DNA of 44,377 nucleotides from Actinomycetales bacterium (GCA_018970765.1 JAGWVT010000015.1:1-44377); one strand, 5' to 3'; numbered from the stretch's first letter, positions 20,073 to 29,055 are shown. Numbers and translations: made by a program. The notes: generated by a model not told the origin, from the sequence alone.

Positions 20073-21533
20073 TCAGTTCTCGCCCTGCGCCTTCGTAAAG
20101 CTCGGCTCACCGTCCATGTTCTCGAGCTTCTCGACATGCATCCAGCGGTAAACCCGCCCGACACGCTGCAGCAGTTCGAGGATCGACTCCTGGTGCCATT
20201 TCGCGGTGTCAGTGATGACAAATCGGCACCGGAAGTGGTCAATGCAACTGGTCGAGCCACCCGTACTCGGCCACACGACGGTCCCGCGGCAGGAAATCAT
20301 TTTGAGCGTGTAGGGGGTGCCCACGGCCAACTCGGCAAGGCGCGCTGCAATGCGATCGGGTTCTTCGTAGGCCTCTATGAAGACATCCGCACCGACCTTG
20401 GTGCGCGATGCCGGTTCAACCCGCGCATCCTCACGTGAAATTCGGGGCAACTTCAAGGGCTGGCGCTTCCGGGGTGCCAGAGACGACACTTGCCCAATGC
20501 GAGCCTCAATGGCCTCCGTGAATGCTTGCGTACCAACTGGGTCCCCCACCCGTACGTCTTTGGTATGTATTCCGTCCTCCAGCGTGCGAAGTACTGCCTG
20601 TTCCAAGCGATCGCCTGCTTCAAATTGTTCAAGGTGCCTCAGCATCATGACGGCCGAGAAGATCACCGCACATGGGTTGGCGACGTCCTGACCTGCGTAC
20701 TTGGGGGCCGAACCATGGACCGCCTCGAAGATTGCCACTTCAGTACCAAGATTGGCTGAGGGTGCAAAGCCCAGACCACCGACAAGCGCACTGGTCAGGT
20801 CACTGAGAATGTCACCGTTCATATTCGTCGTCACGATGACCTCGAATTGCTCCGGCGCTTTGACCAGTTGATGTGCCGCGTTATCGACGATGACATGCCA
20901 GGTTTCCAGGTCTGGGTAATCCACGGCTGCATCGGCGAATTCCCGCTTGAGCATGCCCTCAGTGAGCTTCATGATGTTCGCTTTGGTTGCCACCGCGACA
21001 TTCGTGCGATTCTCCGAGCGGGCAAACTCCAGCGCCGTTCGAGCGATGCGCTGGCTTCCCAGTCGGGAAATGATTTTGAGGCACTGCGCGACATCCGGTG
21101 TCTGCATGTGCTCGATCCCGGCATACAGATCTTCGACGTTTTCCCGAACGATGACTAGGTCGATACCCCGACCGCTAAACGCAGTGGGTACGCCCGGCAT
21201 CTCACGAACCGGTCTGATGTTCGCGAAGGTTTCGAAGAGCTTGCGCAATGTGACGTTTGCACTTTTCTCACCGAATCCAACCGGCGTTTCCAGCGGACCT
21301 TTGAGCACGGTGCGGGTGCTTGAGATGGAGGCAATCGTCTCCTCAGGAACGCCGCTGGGAATCCCGCGCTTGAAAACCTCGGCCCCTGCGTCCGCGTATT
21401 CCCACGCGATGCGGCCACCTGCGGCATCCACGAGCCGGACCGCTGACGCAACGACCTCTGGGCCAATTCCATCGCCGGGAATCACGGTGACGCGGGGTGC
21501 TGAGCTGCTTGATTCGGGTGAGTTGGTAGACAT
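20073..21533 (-). CDS. icd: NADP-type isocitrate dehydrogenase with C-terminal extension (Thermus type)
   Basis: Oxidative decarboxylation of isocitrate to 2-oxoglutarate in the TCA cycle. The 486-residue product has [10 protein letters not shown], the substrate-site KSANVTLRK with downstream Arg residues (NIRPVRE), [17 protein letters not shown], and the metal-binding [12 protein letters not shown]. An extra domain of about 140 residues (from ~345) contains [26 protein letters not shown] and the end [12 protein letters not shown], closely like the Thermus thermophilus enzyme as I remember it. ATG 21533 is the start: the earlier ATG 21563 overlaps a perfect TTGACA -35, and TATTGT ends 7 nt before 21533, giving a leaderless message. 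Many actinobacteria use other IDH types, so transfer is possible. Confidence 0.9.
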   Translation of the reverse strand: MSTNSPESSSSAPRVTVIPGDGIGPEVVASAVRLVDAAGGRIAWEYADAGAEVFKRGIPSGVPEETIASISSTRTVLKGPLETPVGFGEKSANVTLRKLFETFANIRPVREMPGVPTAFSGRGIDLVIVRENVEDLYAGIEHMQTPDVAQCLKIISRLGSQRIARTALEFARSENRTNVAVATKANIMKLTEGMLKREFADAAVDYPDLETWHVIVDNAAHQLVKAPEQFEVIVTTNMNGDILSDLTSALVGGLGFAPSANLGTEVAIFEAVHGSAPKYAGQDVANPCAVIFSAVMMLRHLEQFEAGDRLEQAVLRTLEDGIHTKDVRVGDPVGTQAFTEAIEARIGQVSSLAPRKRQPLKLPRISREDARVEPASRTKVGADVFIEAYEEPDRIAARLAELAVGTPYTLKMISCRGTVVWPSTGGSTSCIDHFRCRFVITDTAKWHQESILELLQRVGRVYRWMHVEKLENMDGEPSFTKAQGEN

Positions 21534-21568
21534 ACGAATTACAATACCTGTATTGTGACTCATGTCAA
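21527..21568. promoter_or_regulatory. Overlapping divergent promoters with palindrome ACAATAC-CT-GTATTGT
   Basis: The 53-bp gap between icd (-) and cysD (+) holds a perfect 7-bp inverted repeat at 21541-21556. Each arm supplies TATTGT as a -10: minus strand TTGACA (21568-21563), 16 nt, TATTGT (21546-21541) for icd; plus strand TAGACA (21527-21532), 18 nt, TATTGT (21551-21556) for cysD. One dimeric regulator bound at the palindrome would block both promoters. No regulator is known for it. Confidence 0.6.
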
Positions 21569-21586
21569 AACGATCAGGGAGGGTCC

Positions 21587-22510
21587 ATGGCGGTAGCCGA
21601 ACTCGAAGTCACCCCAGATGACGTGCTGGACCACCTAGAGGCTGAAGCCATCACGATCCTGCGAGAAACGGCCTCGGCCTTCCGCAACCCGGTCCTGCTG
21701 TACTCCATAGGCAAGGACTCATCGGTGCTGCTTCACCTCGCGCAGAAGGCGTTCTACCCTGCCCCAATCCCATTTCCACTCATGCACGTGGACAGCCAGT
21801 GGGAATTCGCCGAAATGATCGCCCATCGGGATCGCATGGCACAGGAGATTGGCTTCACCCTGCTCGTAGCGAAAAACGACGAAGGGATCGCCGAGGGCGT
21901 CAGTCCGCTCACCCACGGTATTCATGAGTACACGCGCATCATGCGCACGGTGCCACTCTTGGAAGCACTCGACGAGCACCAGTTCGATGCTGCTATCGGC
22001 GGCGGTCGCCGCGACGAGGAGCGGAGTCGAGCCAAGGAACGGGTTTTCAGTTTGCGCGAATCTGGTCAACGGTGGAATCCACGAAACCAGCGCCCCGAAC
22101 TATGGCGGACTGTTAACACCAAGCTGGTTGATGGTCAGACCATGCGCGTTTTCCCTATCTCTAACTGGACTGAGTTGGACGTCTGGCGCTACATCAGGCG
22201 CGAACAGATCCCGGTCGTGAGCCTGTACTTCACCCGCAAGCGGCCCGTGGTGGAAAGGGACGGCACGCTCATCGTCGTCGATGACGATCGAATGCCCCTT
22301 GAACCAGGGGAAGCCCCCCAGGTGCGCGAGGTTCGATTCCGGACATTGGGCTGCTGGCCGGTTACCGGAGCGACGGATACACCGGCACATGATCTAGACG
22401 AGCTCGTGCTCGATATGGAGCAGGTGCGCTACAGCGAGCGGGCCGGTCGTCTCGTTGACGGCGATCGCGGTGACTCCATGGAGGCCAAGAAGCGAGCCGG
22501 CTACTTCTAG
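21587..22510 (+). CDS. cysD: Sulfate adenylyltransferase subunit 2 (CysD-like), orphan
   Basis: CysD forms adenosine 5'-phosphosulfate from sulfate and ATP, normally with the GTPase subunit CysN. The 307-residue product has the PP-loop [13 protein letters not shown] (39-51), [45 protein letters not shown], the LGCWPVTGA motif and the C-terminal [10 protein letters not shown] strong AGGGAGGG lies 3 nt before ATG 21587. No cysN, cysC or cysH is adjacent, which is unusual; the partner must be elsewhere or the protein works differently. It shares a palindromic promoter with icd and ends on a CTAG shared with the convergent acyltransferase stop. Confidence 0.9.
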   Translation: MAVAELEVTPDDVLDHLEAEAITILRETASAFRNPVLLYSIGKDSSVLLHLAQKAFYPAPIPFPLMHVDSQWEFAEMIAHRDRMAQEIGFTLLVAKNDEGIAEGVSPLTHGIHEYTRIMRTVPLLEALDEHQFDAAIGGGRRDEERSRAKERVFSLRESGQRWNPRNQRPELWRTVNTKLVDGQTMRVFPISNWTELDVWRYIRREQIPVVSLYFTRKRPVVERDGTLIVVDDDRMPLEPGEAPQVREVRFRTLGCWPVTGATDTPAHDLDELVLDMEQVRYSERAGRLVDGDRGDSMEAKKRAGYF

Positions 22511-23211
22511 GGAAGCGTTCGAACTACGTCGTCCAGGGCTCGTCGGGTCTTGCGTTCGATATCCGCCAACGCAGCTCGACGTGTGGCCGTTGCCGCGTAC
22601 GTAGCTCGGCGATCCTTGATCGGCTTCGCTGGAACGCCCGCAGCAATGGCGTATTCAGGGATAGACCCATGCACCACGGCATGCGCGGCAATTACCGCTC
22701 CGCGACCAATGGTGCTACCGCGTAGCACCGTGGCCTTGACACCAAGCCAGGTATCCGGACCTATGCGCACCGGAGACTTCACAATGCCTTGGTCCTTGAT
22801 TGGTAGGTGGATGTCTTCGGTGACGTGGTCGAAGTCGCAGACGTAGACCCAGTCCGCAATGAGCGTGGATGCGCCAATCTCAATGTCAAGATATCCGTTG
22901 ATCGTGTTCTGCTGGCCCATCACCACTTTGTCGCCGATACTCAGACAGCCCTCATGGCAGCGCAGGCGCGTGCCGTCACCCAGGTGCACCCAGCGCCCGA
23001 TGATGATGCGGCCATAACCCCGGCGTGCCTCAATCTGCACACCGCGACCCAGAAACACCATGCCGCGCAGGATGACCTGCGGGTGGCGAATGCGCAGTCG
23101 TGCCAGGCGCGCGTAGCGAACCAGGTACCACCAGGTCCAAGCGCGATGCCGCATCACCCACCGAAGCGAGGCAAGGGTGAGAAAGCGTGCCTGCCGAGGA
23201 TCACGTGCCAC
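22507..23211 (-). CDS. Hexapeptide-repeat (left-handed beta-helix) acyltransferase
   Basis: A 234-residue O- or N-acyltransferase of the LbetaH type. Hexapeptide repeats run through [45 protein letters not shown], and later [33 protein letters not shown]; the end motif is [14 protein letters not shown]. The N-terminus is basic and aromatic ([20 protein letters not shown]), suggesting membrane contact. GTG 23211 lies 14 nt after the glycosyltransferase stop. By position it resembles mycobacterial Rv3034c, a putative acyltransferase of the methylglucose lipopolysaccharide locus (from memory), so it may acylate a glucan (inference). Confidence 0.85.
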   Translation of the reverse strand: MARDPRQARFLTLASLRWVMRHRAWTWWYLVRYARLARLRIRHPQVILRGMVFLGRGVQIEARRGYGRIIIGRWVHLGDGTRLRCHEGCLSIGDKVVMGQQNTINGYLDIEIGASTLIADWVYVCDFDHVTEDIHLPIKDQGIVKSPVRIGPDTWLGVKATVLRGSTIGRGAVIAAHAVVHGSIPEYAIAAGVPAKPIKDRRATYAATATRRAALADIERKTRRALDDVVRTLP

Positions 23212-23225
23212 GTCTACGCCGATGC

Positions 23226-24473
23226 CTAGGCCAACGCACCGGTGAAGAGGTTGCCCGGGCGAACGATGGGACGCGTGGGGCCCACGCGGTCAGCGACACC
23301 CCTTCGCTGGGCTGCGCGATAGACAGCCTCCGTGCGTTGGGCGATGACAGGCCAACCAAAGTCACGCTCCACTCGTTGACGGGCGAGGCGTGCGCGACTT
23401 CGAGCGCGTTGCGGATGCGTTAAGGCATCCGTTAGCGCCACCGCGAGATCGGCAGCATCACCGGGCTCGAAGGTCCACCCGGTACGCCCGTCAGCAACGA
23501 TCTCGGTCAAACCCCCGGTGCGCGCCACCACCAGCGGTGCACCCAGTACGGCCGCTTCCAATGCCACGATGCCGAATGGCTCGTAGATGCTGGGTACCAC
23601 GACGGCGTCAGCAGCTGACACCAGTGAGCGCAGCGCATCCTGCGGCATCCAACCGGCGAACGAGATCTGTCGCCCCAATCGCTTGGTGCGCACCTGGTCG
23701 CGAAGTCGCTGTTCTGCGCCGCCGCGTCCGGCGACTACGAGCCGTGCGCCTGGCACCGCGCGACGCACCGAAGGCAGTGCGTCGATCAGGGTATGCACGC
23801 CCTTCTCCCACTCCAGTCGCCCGGTGAAAACGATCAGTGGCCCTGGATGACGCTCCCGAGCCTGACGGCGCTGTTGGGTGCTGACTTGCCAGCCCTGCGG
23901 GTCGATGCCATTGGGAATGACATCGATGTGCTCCTCAGGGGTCTCGAAGAGACGATGCACCTCACTGCGCATATGGGCGCTACAGCAGATGACACGAGCG
24001 GCTTCACGGCAGGACCACCACTCGATGCCGTGAATCGTCTTCGATAGTTCGCTGGGCAACCAGCCCTGGTGGCGGCCAGCCTCGGTCGCATGCATAGTGC
24101 TGACGTAGGGGACCGCGGCGGCGTCACGCAGCAGCACTCCCGCATGAGCGACCAGCCAGTCGTGACCGTGGACCACTTCGGGGCGCCAGGTGCGCAGCAA
24201 CTGCACGCCTGCGCGAGCAATGCCACTGTTGAACCCCATTACCCAATCAACAAGGTGTGCTTCATCAAGCGCGACGAACGGGGCATCACTGGGCACCCGA
24301 AGGACGCGCACGCCGTCAACAATGTCGTCACCAGGAAGACCTTCGGCGGCTTGCGTCAGCACCGCAACGTCGTGGCCGAGTTCGGCCTGAGTACGGGTCA
24401 GTGCATGGACATGCCGACCCAGACCGCCGTAGACCACCGGCGGGTACTCCCAGGACAGGTGCAGGATCCGCAC
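23226..24473 (-). CDS. GT4 glycosyltransferase, Rv3032-like alpha-1,4-glucan elongase
   Basis: A 415-residue GT-B retaining glycosyltransferase. The N-terminal SWEYPPVVYGGLGRHVHALT is nearly diagnostic for the actinobacterial Rv3032/glycogen-synthase-like group; HGHDWLVAHAG and STMHATEAGRHQGWL follow; the C-terminal domain has FTGRLEWEKGVHTLIDAL and the nucleotide-sugar motif PSIYEPFGIVALEAAVLG. In mycobacteria Rv3032 elongates the alpha-1,4 chain of methylglucose lipopolysaccharide and contributes to glycogen. Start GTG 24473. It lies between a methyltransferase and the hexapeptide acyltransferase on the same strand. The donor (ADP- or UDP-glucose) is not visible. Confidence 0.9.
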   Translation of the reverse strand: MRILHLSWEYPPVVYGGLGRHVHALTRTQAELGHDVAVLTQAAEGLPGDDIVDGVRVLRVPSDAPFVALDEAHLVDWVMGFNSGIARAGVQLLRTWRPEVVHGHDWLVAHAGVLLRDAAAVPYVSTMHATEAGRHQGWLPSELSKTIHGIEWWSCREAARVICCSAHMRSEVHRLFETPEEHIDVIPNGIDPQGWQVSTQQRRQARERHPGPLIVFTGRLEWEKGVHTLIDALPSVRRAVPGARLVVAGRGGAEQRLRDQVRTKRLGRQISFAGWMPQDALRSLVSAADAVVVPSIYEPFGIVALEAAVLGAPLVVARTGGLTEIVADGRTGWTFEPGDAADLAVALTDALTHPQRARSRARLARQRVERDFGWPVIAQRTEAVYRAAQRRGVADRVGPTRPIVRPGNLFTGALA

Positions 24474-24494
24474 CCTGCGAGTGTAGGAGTCCGG

Positions 24495-25469
24495 CTAGGG
24501 CCGTCGTCCGGTAACGCAGACGTTGTAGAACCACTCATCCGGTACGACCTGCGACCACAGATGCTCGTCGAGCCAGCTCAGTCGCTGCCAACCGCGGTAG
24601 GCGAAGTTGGCCCAACCCCAGCCCAGCACCCCGGGAGCCACCGCTGCCTCGAAGGTACGCACCGGCCAACCGAACCAGGATGCGGTCAGTTCTTCGGTGA
24701 CCGTGTGAACGTCGATTGCCCCAGCGCGCATGCAGGTCGCCGCGAGCCGATCCGGATCGAAGGTGTGTAGATCCACTAATGCCTCCAAAGCAGCGGCCTG
24801 CGAGGAGGCGTCAAGTTCAGCCTTCGGTCGAGCCCACCGAGCGCGCAGTGCGGGCAGGTGCGTGATCTTCTTGGTCGTCCACCAGGTCAATCGCGAAAGT
24901 CGCCGAGCAACGAAGTCGCCATGCTCCGTGGGTTCGCCACAGAACACGAATCGCCCACCCGGCACCAGTACCCGCAGAACTTCGCGCAGGGCCTGCTCGA
25001 CATCGGGAATGTGATGCAACACCGCATGGCCGACCACCAGATCAAATGAGCCATCCGAGAATGGCAACTGCTCGGCATCGGCGCTGCGGCCATCAACCGT
25101 AAGACCGAGTGCGCGCCCATTGCGCACTGCAACATCGACCATGCCTGGCGAGATGTCGGTCAAGGTGCCCTGTTGCGCAACACCAGCCTGCATCAGGTTG
25201 AGCAGAAAGAATCCCGTTCCCGAGCCCAATTCCAGTGCACGCACATAGGGCCCATCAGCTTGATCACCAGCACTGCTGGCATCGACGACATGACGGTAGC
25301 GATCATGGGCATAATCGATACAGCGCTGATCGTAGGAGATGCTCCACTTCGCGTCGTAACTACCGGCTTCCCAATCGTGGTAGAGCACATTGGCCAGTTT
25401 TGGATCAGATCGCGCGCGGTCCAGATCCTGCTGCGAGGGTGGCTGGTACTGCGCGCCGCTGGGCGACAT
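24495..25469 (-). CDS. SAM-dependent methyltransferase (Rv3038c-like position)
   Basis: A 324-residue class I methyltransferase (UbiE/COQ5-like core): RALELGSGTGFFLLNL (77-92), TDISPGMVDVA, DAEQLPFSDGSFDLVVGHAVLHHI and LRVLVPGGRFVFCGEPTEHG, then a long C-terminal part with YRGWQRLSWLDEHLW. ATG 25469 is taken because it lies 4 nt after the enoyl-CoA hydratase stop; the upstream extension is out-of-frame coding of that gene. In mycobacteria a methyltransferase of this size precedes echA17, so order and length agree. The acceptor may be a polysaccharide or lipid (inference). Confidence 0.88.
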   Translation of the reverse strand: MSPSGAQYQPPSQQDLDRARSDPKLANVLYHDWEAGSYDAKWSISYDQRCIDYAHDRYRHVVDASSAGDQADGPYVRALELGSGTGFFLLNLMQAGVAQQGTLTDISPGMVDVAVRNGRALGLTVDGRSADAEQLPFSDGSFDLVVGHAVLHHIPDVEQALREVLRVLVPGGRFVFCGEPTEHGDFVARRLSRLTWWTTKKITHLPALRARWARPKAELDASSQAAALEALVDLHTFDPDRLAATCMRAGAIDVHTVTEELTASWFGWPVRTFEAAVAPGVLGWGWANFAYRGWQRLSWLDEHLWSQVVPDEWFYNVCVTGRRP

Positions 25470-25473
25470 CTGC

Positions 25474-26310
25474 TCAGCGACCGGTGAACTCGGCTTTGCC
25501 GGGGCCGTGATCGACGAATGAGGCCATGCCAATGGCGCGATCCTCGGTAGCGAACAACGCGGCGAAATGCGCACGTTCGATCTGCAACCCAGTCTCCAGA
25601 TCGGTCTCCAGGCCTCGGTCGATGGCCTCCTTGGCCGCGCGCAGCGCCAGTGCCGGTCCACGAGCCAACTGCTCTGCCCAGGTCAGGGCATCGGTGAAGA
25701 CGTCATCGGGCAGCACGACGCGATCGACGAGCCCGATGGCCAACGCCTCATCGGCGTTCACGAACCGCCCGCTGAACACCAGGTCTTTTGCTCGCGACGG
25801 GCCGATGAGTCTCGGAAGTCGTTGTGTGCCACCCGCTCCCGGGATGATGCCGAGCAGGATTTCAGGTTGACCCAATCGCGCGTTATCACCGCAGACGCGA
25901 AGGTCGCAGCACAGGGCAAGCTCGCAGCCGCCACCAAGGGCGTAGCCGGTGATCGCCGCGATGGTCGGCTGCGGAATGCGCGCGATAGCGGTGAAGGCGG
26001 CCTGCAGGCCCACACCGGCGTGCACCATGTCCTGGTAGCTCATGGCGACCATTTCCTTGATGTCCGCGCCCGCGGCGAAAACCTTCGGCCCCCCGTAGAC
26101 CACGACAGCGCCCAGCTGCGGTCGCCGAGCAACCTGCGCTGCGGCCTCGGCCAGCTCCGCCTGCACCTGAAGCGAGAGCGCATTCATCGGGGGTCGGTCC
26201 AGCCGAATGACCGCAACACTGCCCGCACGCGCGACCGACGGAACTTCGACCCGCACGAACTCCCCGGCCCAGAGCAATTCGCCGTCTGCACCGCGCACTG
26301 TGTCGGCCAT
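25474..26310 (-). CDS. Enoyl-CoA hydratase/isomerase family protein (EchA17-like)
   Basis: A 278-residue crotonase-fold protein that probably hydrates 2-enoyl-CoA. The oxyanion-hole region AAGADIKEM (79-87) and GYALGGGCELA, and both catalytic glutamates (E130 in GGCEL, E150 in GQPEILLGIIPGAGG), are present, so hydratase activity is plausible. ATG 26310 is preferred because GGGAGG lies 4 nt upstream. It begins 57 bp after the glgP stop and is followed by the methyltransferase 4 nt after its stop. Confidence 0.9.
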   Translation of the reverse strand: MADTVRGADGELLWAGEFVRVEVPSVARAGSVAVIRLDRPPMNALSLQVQAELAEAAAQVARRPQLGAVVVYGGPKVFAAGADIKEMVAMSYQDMVHAGVGLQAAFTAIARIPQPTIAAITGYALGGGCELALCCDLRVCGDNARLGQPEILLGIIPGAGGTQRLPRLIGPSRAKDLVFSGRFVNADEALAIGLVDRVVLPDDVFTDALTWAEQLARGPALALRAAKEAIDRGLETDLETGLQIERAHFAALFATEDRAIGMASFVDHGPGKAEFTGR

Positions 26311-26366
26311 TGCGCCTCCCGTCAGCCCACGAACATCTTGTCCGATGGCAGTCAACCACCCATGGG

Positions 26367-28946
26367 CTATGCCGTCGCCTGCAGCCCCAACTCCGCCGAA
26401 TTGGCCAGGTGCTCATGAATAGGCAGGATGCGCACGGTGGCACCGATCGGGCCGTTACGTTCCAGCACCAGTTTGCCCTCGTACCGCCATCGGTTACCGT
26501 CGAAGGACTCCTGAACCTGCAATTCGGTGACCTGCGGGTCGATCAGCTCATCATCGTCTTGGACTCGACCAACGAGTGCTTGTACCTGCACATCCGCAGG
26601 GCTCAGCCCTGCTAGGACGACGTACGCCTGGACTGTGACGCTGTCACCCAGGTGCGTCGCCGCACCGAGGCCGTCAACAGCGACATGCTCGACGCGTACG
26701 GCCGGCCACTGTTCGCGAACATTCGCTGACCAAGCGTGCAATGTGCGAGCTGCCGCCAACCCGTCCGCCTGAACGACCGCACTTGCCTGCGCGGCCGGTA
26801 GGTAGAGGCGTTCGACGTATTCACGGACCATGCGGGAGGCCAGGACTTTAGGTCCCAGCGTGCGCAGGGTGTGACGTATGCGAGCGAGCCACTGATCAGG
26901 GATGCCCGCAACCCCGCGGTCATAGAAGAGCGGCGCAACCTGGGTGCGCAGGCAGGTATAGAGCGCCGCGGCCTCCAAGTCGTCGCGCCGTTCGGCATCG
27001 TGCACACCATCAGCCGACGGGATCGCCCAGCCATTCTGGTCGTCGAACCACTCATCCCACCAACCATCGAGGATGGACAGGTTCAGCGCTCCGTTGAGTG
27101 CGGCTTTCATTCCCGAGGTACCACTTGCCTCAAGGGGTCGAATGGGATTGTTCAGCCAAACATCGCAGCCAGCCACTAGATCGGCCGCCATGGCCATGTC
27201 GTAATCGGGAAGAAAAACGATGCGATGACGGATCTGCGGATCATCGGCAAAGGTCACCAGTTGCTGAATCAGGCCCTTACCACCATCGTCAGCCGGATGT
27301 GCCTTGCCCGCAATCACCAATTGGATGGGGTGCTGCTCGTCCAGCAGGAGTTCACGAAGGGCCTGCGAGTCACGCAGCATCAGGGTCAACCGCTTGTATG
27401 AGGGCACGCGGCGCGCAAAACCGATCGTCAGCACATTGGGGTCAAGCACGCCGTCGATCCAGTCCAGGTCGCGTTCGGCGACCCCGCGGGCCAGCCAGGA
27501 TGCGCGAAGTCGCGCGCGGGCCTCATTGATCAGCCGCTGACGCAACTGCGTTCGGACCTGCCAGAGCTGTCCACCATCAAGATCGGCCAGGAGCGGCCAA
27601 GCGTTTGGATCATCGATATGTGTCCCACAGTCGTTGGCCGCATCCTGCAGAGGTCGGGCAACCCAGGTTGGCGCATGCACACCGTTGGTGATCGCGATGA
27701 TCGGTACGTCGGCCGCGTCGAAACCGGGCCACAGGCCAGCAAACATGCTGCGTGACACGGCGCCATGGAGCTGACTGACGCCGTTCGCGCGCTGCCCAAG
27801 CCGCAGACCCATCACCGCCATGTTGAACACAGCTGGGTCACCGCCCGTGTAGCTCTCCGCGCCGAGGGCCAAGACTTCGTCGATGGGTAGCAGGGACCAA
27901 CCCGCGCCACTGGAACTGGTGGCACTGAAGTACTGCTGCACCAGGTCGCGCGGAAAGCGATCGATGCCGGCCGGCACTGGCGTATGCGTGGTGAACACCG
28001 TGCTGGCGCGCACCACCTGCAGTGCCTCACCGAAACTCAGCCCCTCATCACCGGATACAAGTTCGCGAATGCGCTCAACTCCCTGGAACCCGGCATGCCC
28101 CTCATTGGTGTGGTACACCTCAGGCGCAACCCGTCCGGTGAGCCGGCAGTAAGCGCGCAGCGCCCGAACACCACCAACGCCCAGGAGTAACTCCTGCTGA
28201 AGGCGATATTCGCCCCCGCCGCCATACAGGCGATCGGTCACTTCGCGATCGGCAACCGAGTTCTCCTCAATATTCGTGTCGAGCAGCAACAGCGGTACGC
28301 GCCCGACTTCAGCCACCCAGACGCCCGCGGTCAACTGTCGCTCACCAGGTAGGTCGATGCGAATACGAACCGGGGTGCCGTCCGCCTCGCGGAGCAACGT
28401 CACCGGTGCGCTCTCCGGATCGCTCACCGGGTAGCTCTCCACCTGCCAGCCGTCCCGGGATAGGGACTGACGGAAGTAGCCGGCTCGGTAGTACAAACCG
28501 ATGCCGATGATCGGCACGCCGAGGTCACTGGCGGCTTTGAGGTGATCGCCGGCCAAGATGCCCAATCCACCGGAGTACTGGGGCATTGCCGCGGTAATGC
28601 CGAATTCTGGCGAGAAGTACGCGACACCGCTCAAACTCACGTCAGTGCCGGCCTGGAAATCCCAGCGCGGCCCTTGCAGGTATTCCCGCAATTGCACAAC
28701 CTGCTCGTCCAACCAGCCAAGGAAGTTCTGATCGGTCGCAAGTTCGGCCAGGCGCTCGGCGGAAACCTCACCCAGCAGACGTACGGGGTCCCTACCGCAG
28801 CGCTCCCACAGGGCGGGGTCGATGGCCGCAAAGAGATCCTGAGTGCGCGGGGACCAAGCCCAGCGCAGGTTCATGGCCAAGAGCTGCAGGCCCTGAAGTT
28901 CGGGAGCCAGAACCGCACGGACCGTGAACCGCCGGGTTGCCTTCAC
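26367..28946 (-). CDS. glgP: Alpha-glucan (glycogen/maltodextrin) phosphorylase
   Basis: GlgP releases glucose 1-phosphate from alpha-1,4-glucan ends using phosphate and PLP. The ~859-residue product is of the actinobacterial type: ATRRFTVRAVLAPEL, LAMNLRWAWSPRT, YFSPEFGITAAMPQYSGGLG, GDHLKAASDLG, and the PLP Lys in EASGTSGMKAALNGALN. It ends with a non-catalytic C-terminal extension. GTG 28946 is chosen because the conserved start (VKATRRF) begins there; TAGCGT ends 7 nt upstream and fits a leaderless start. ATG 28970 is an alternative. It is divergent from glgE-glgB, the same arrangement as mycobacterial Rv1326c-Rv1328. Confidence 0.93.
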   Translation of the reverse strand: MKATRRFTVRAVLAPELQGLQLLAMNLRWAWSPRTQDLFAAIDPALWERCGRDPVRLLGEVSAERLAELATDQNFLGWLDEQVVQLREYLQGPRWDFQAGTDVSLSGVAYFSPEFGITAAMPQYSGGLGILAGDHLKAASDLGVPIIGIGLYYRAGYFRQSLSRDGWQVESYPVSDPESAPVTLLREADGTPVRIRIDLPGERQLTAGVWVAEVGRVPLLLLDTNIEENSVADREVTDRLYGGGGEYRLQQELLLGVGGVRALRAYCRLTGRVAPEVYHTNEGHAGFQGVERIRELVSGDEGLSFGEALQVVRASTVFTTHTPVPAGIDRFPRDLVQQYFSATSSSGAGWSLLPIDEVLALGAESYTGGDPAVFNMAVMGLRLGQRANGVSQLHGAVSRSMFAGLWPGFDAADVPIIAITNGVHAPTWVARPLQDAANDCGTHIDDPNAWPLLADLDGGQLWQVRTQLRQRLINEARARLRASWLARGVAERDLDWIDGVLDPNVLTIGFARRVPSYKRLTLMLRDSQALRELLLDEQHPIQLVIAGKAHPADDGGKGLIQQLVTFADDPQIRHRIVFLPDYDMAMAADLVAGCDVWLNNPIRPLEASGTSGMKAALNGALNLSILDGWWDEWFDDQNGWAIPSADGVHDAERRDDLEAAALYTCLRTQVAPLFYDRGVAGIPDQWLARIRHTLRTLGPKVLASRMVREYVERLYLPAAQASAVVQADGLAAARTLHAWSANVREQWPAVRVEHVAVDGLGAATHLGDSVTVQAYVVLAGLSPADVQVQALVGRVQDDDELIDPQVTELQVQESFDGNRWRYEGKLVLERNGPIGATVRILPIHEHLANSAELGLQATA

Positions 28947-29055
28947 TCGGCACACGCTAGCGACTGCCATGTCAACGTTTGCATAGGCCCTATCCCGGGG
29001 CTGCCCGGTTCACTAGGCTCCCCGGGTAGCACCCGGAACTCCTGGAGGTCAGCAC
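28947..29055. promoter_or_regulatory. Divergent glgP/glgE intergenic region
   Basis: The 109-bp gap holds a TANNNT box (TAGCGT, 28959-28954, minus) for glgP and GGAGG (29044-29048) as ribosome binding site for glgE. A perfect inverted repeat CCGGGT-AGC-ACCCGG lies at 29022-29036, just upstream of the glgE ribosome binding site, and could be an operator or an RNA hairpin. The plus-strand promoter was not resolved; TAGGCT at 29014-29019 is one candidate -10. Confidence 0.35.

Noticed and set aside
21534-21563. Upstream ATG 21563 as icd start
   Set aside because: It lies within the perfect TTGACA -35 and would place both promoter elements inside the coding region. ATG 21533 directly precedes the family-typical [14 protein letters not shown] region and fits a leaderless start.
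28971-28976. TTGACA on the minus strand as -35 for glgP
   Set aside because: Only 10 nt separate it from the TAGCGT box, and a 17-nt spacing would put the -10 on the start codon. The match is probably chance.
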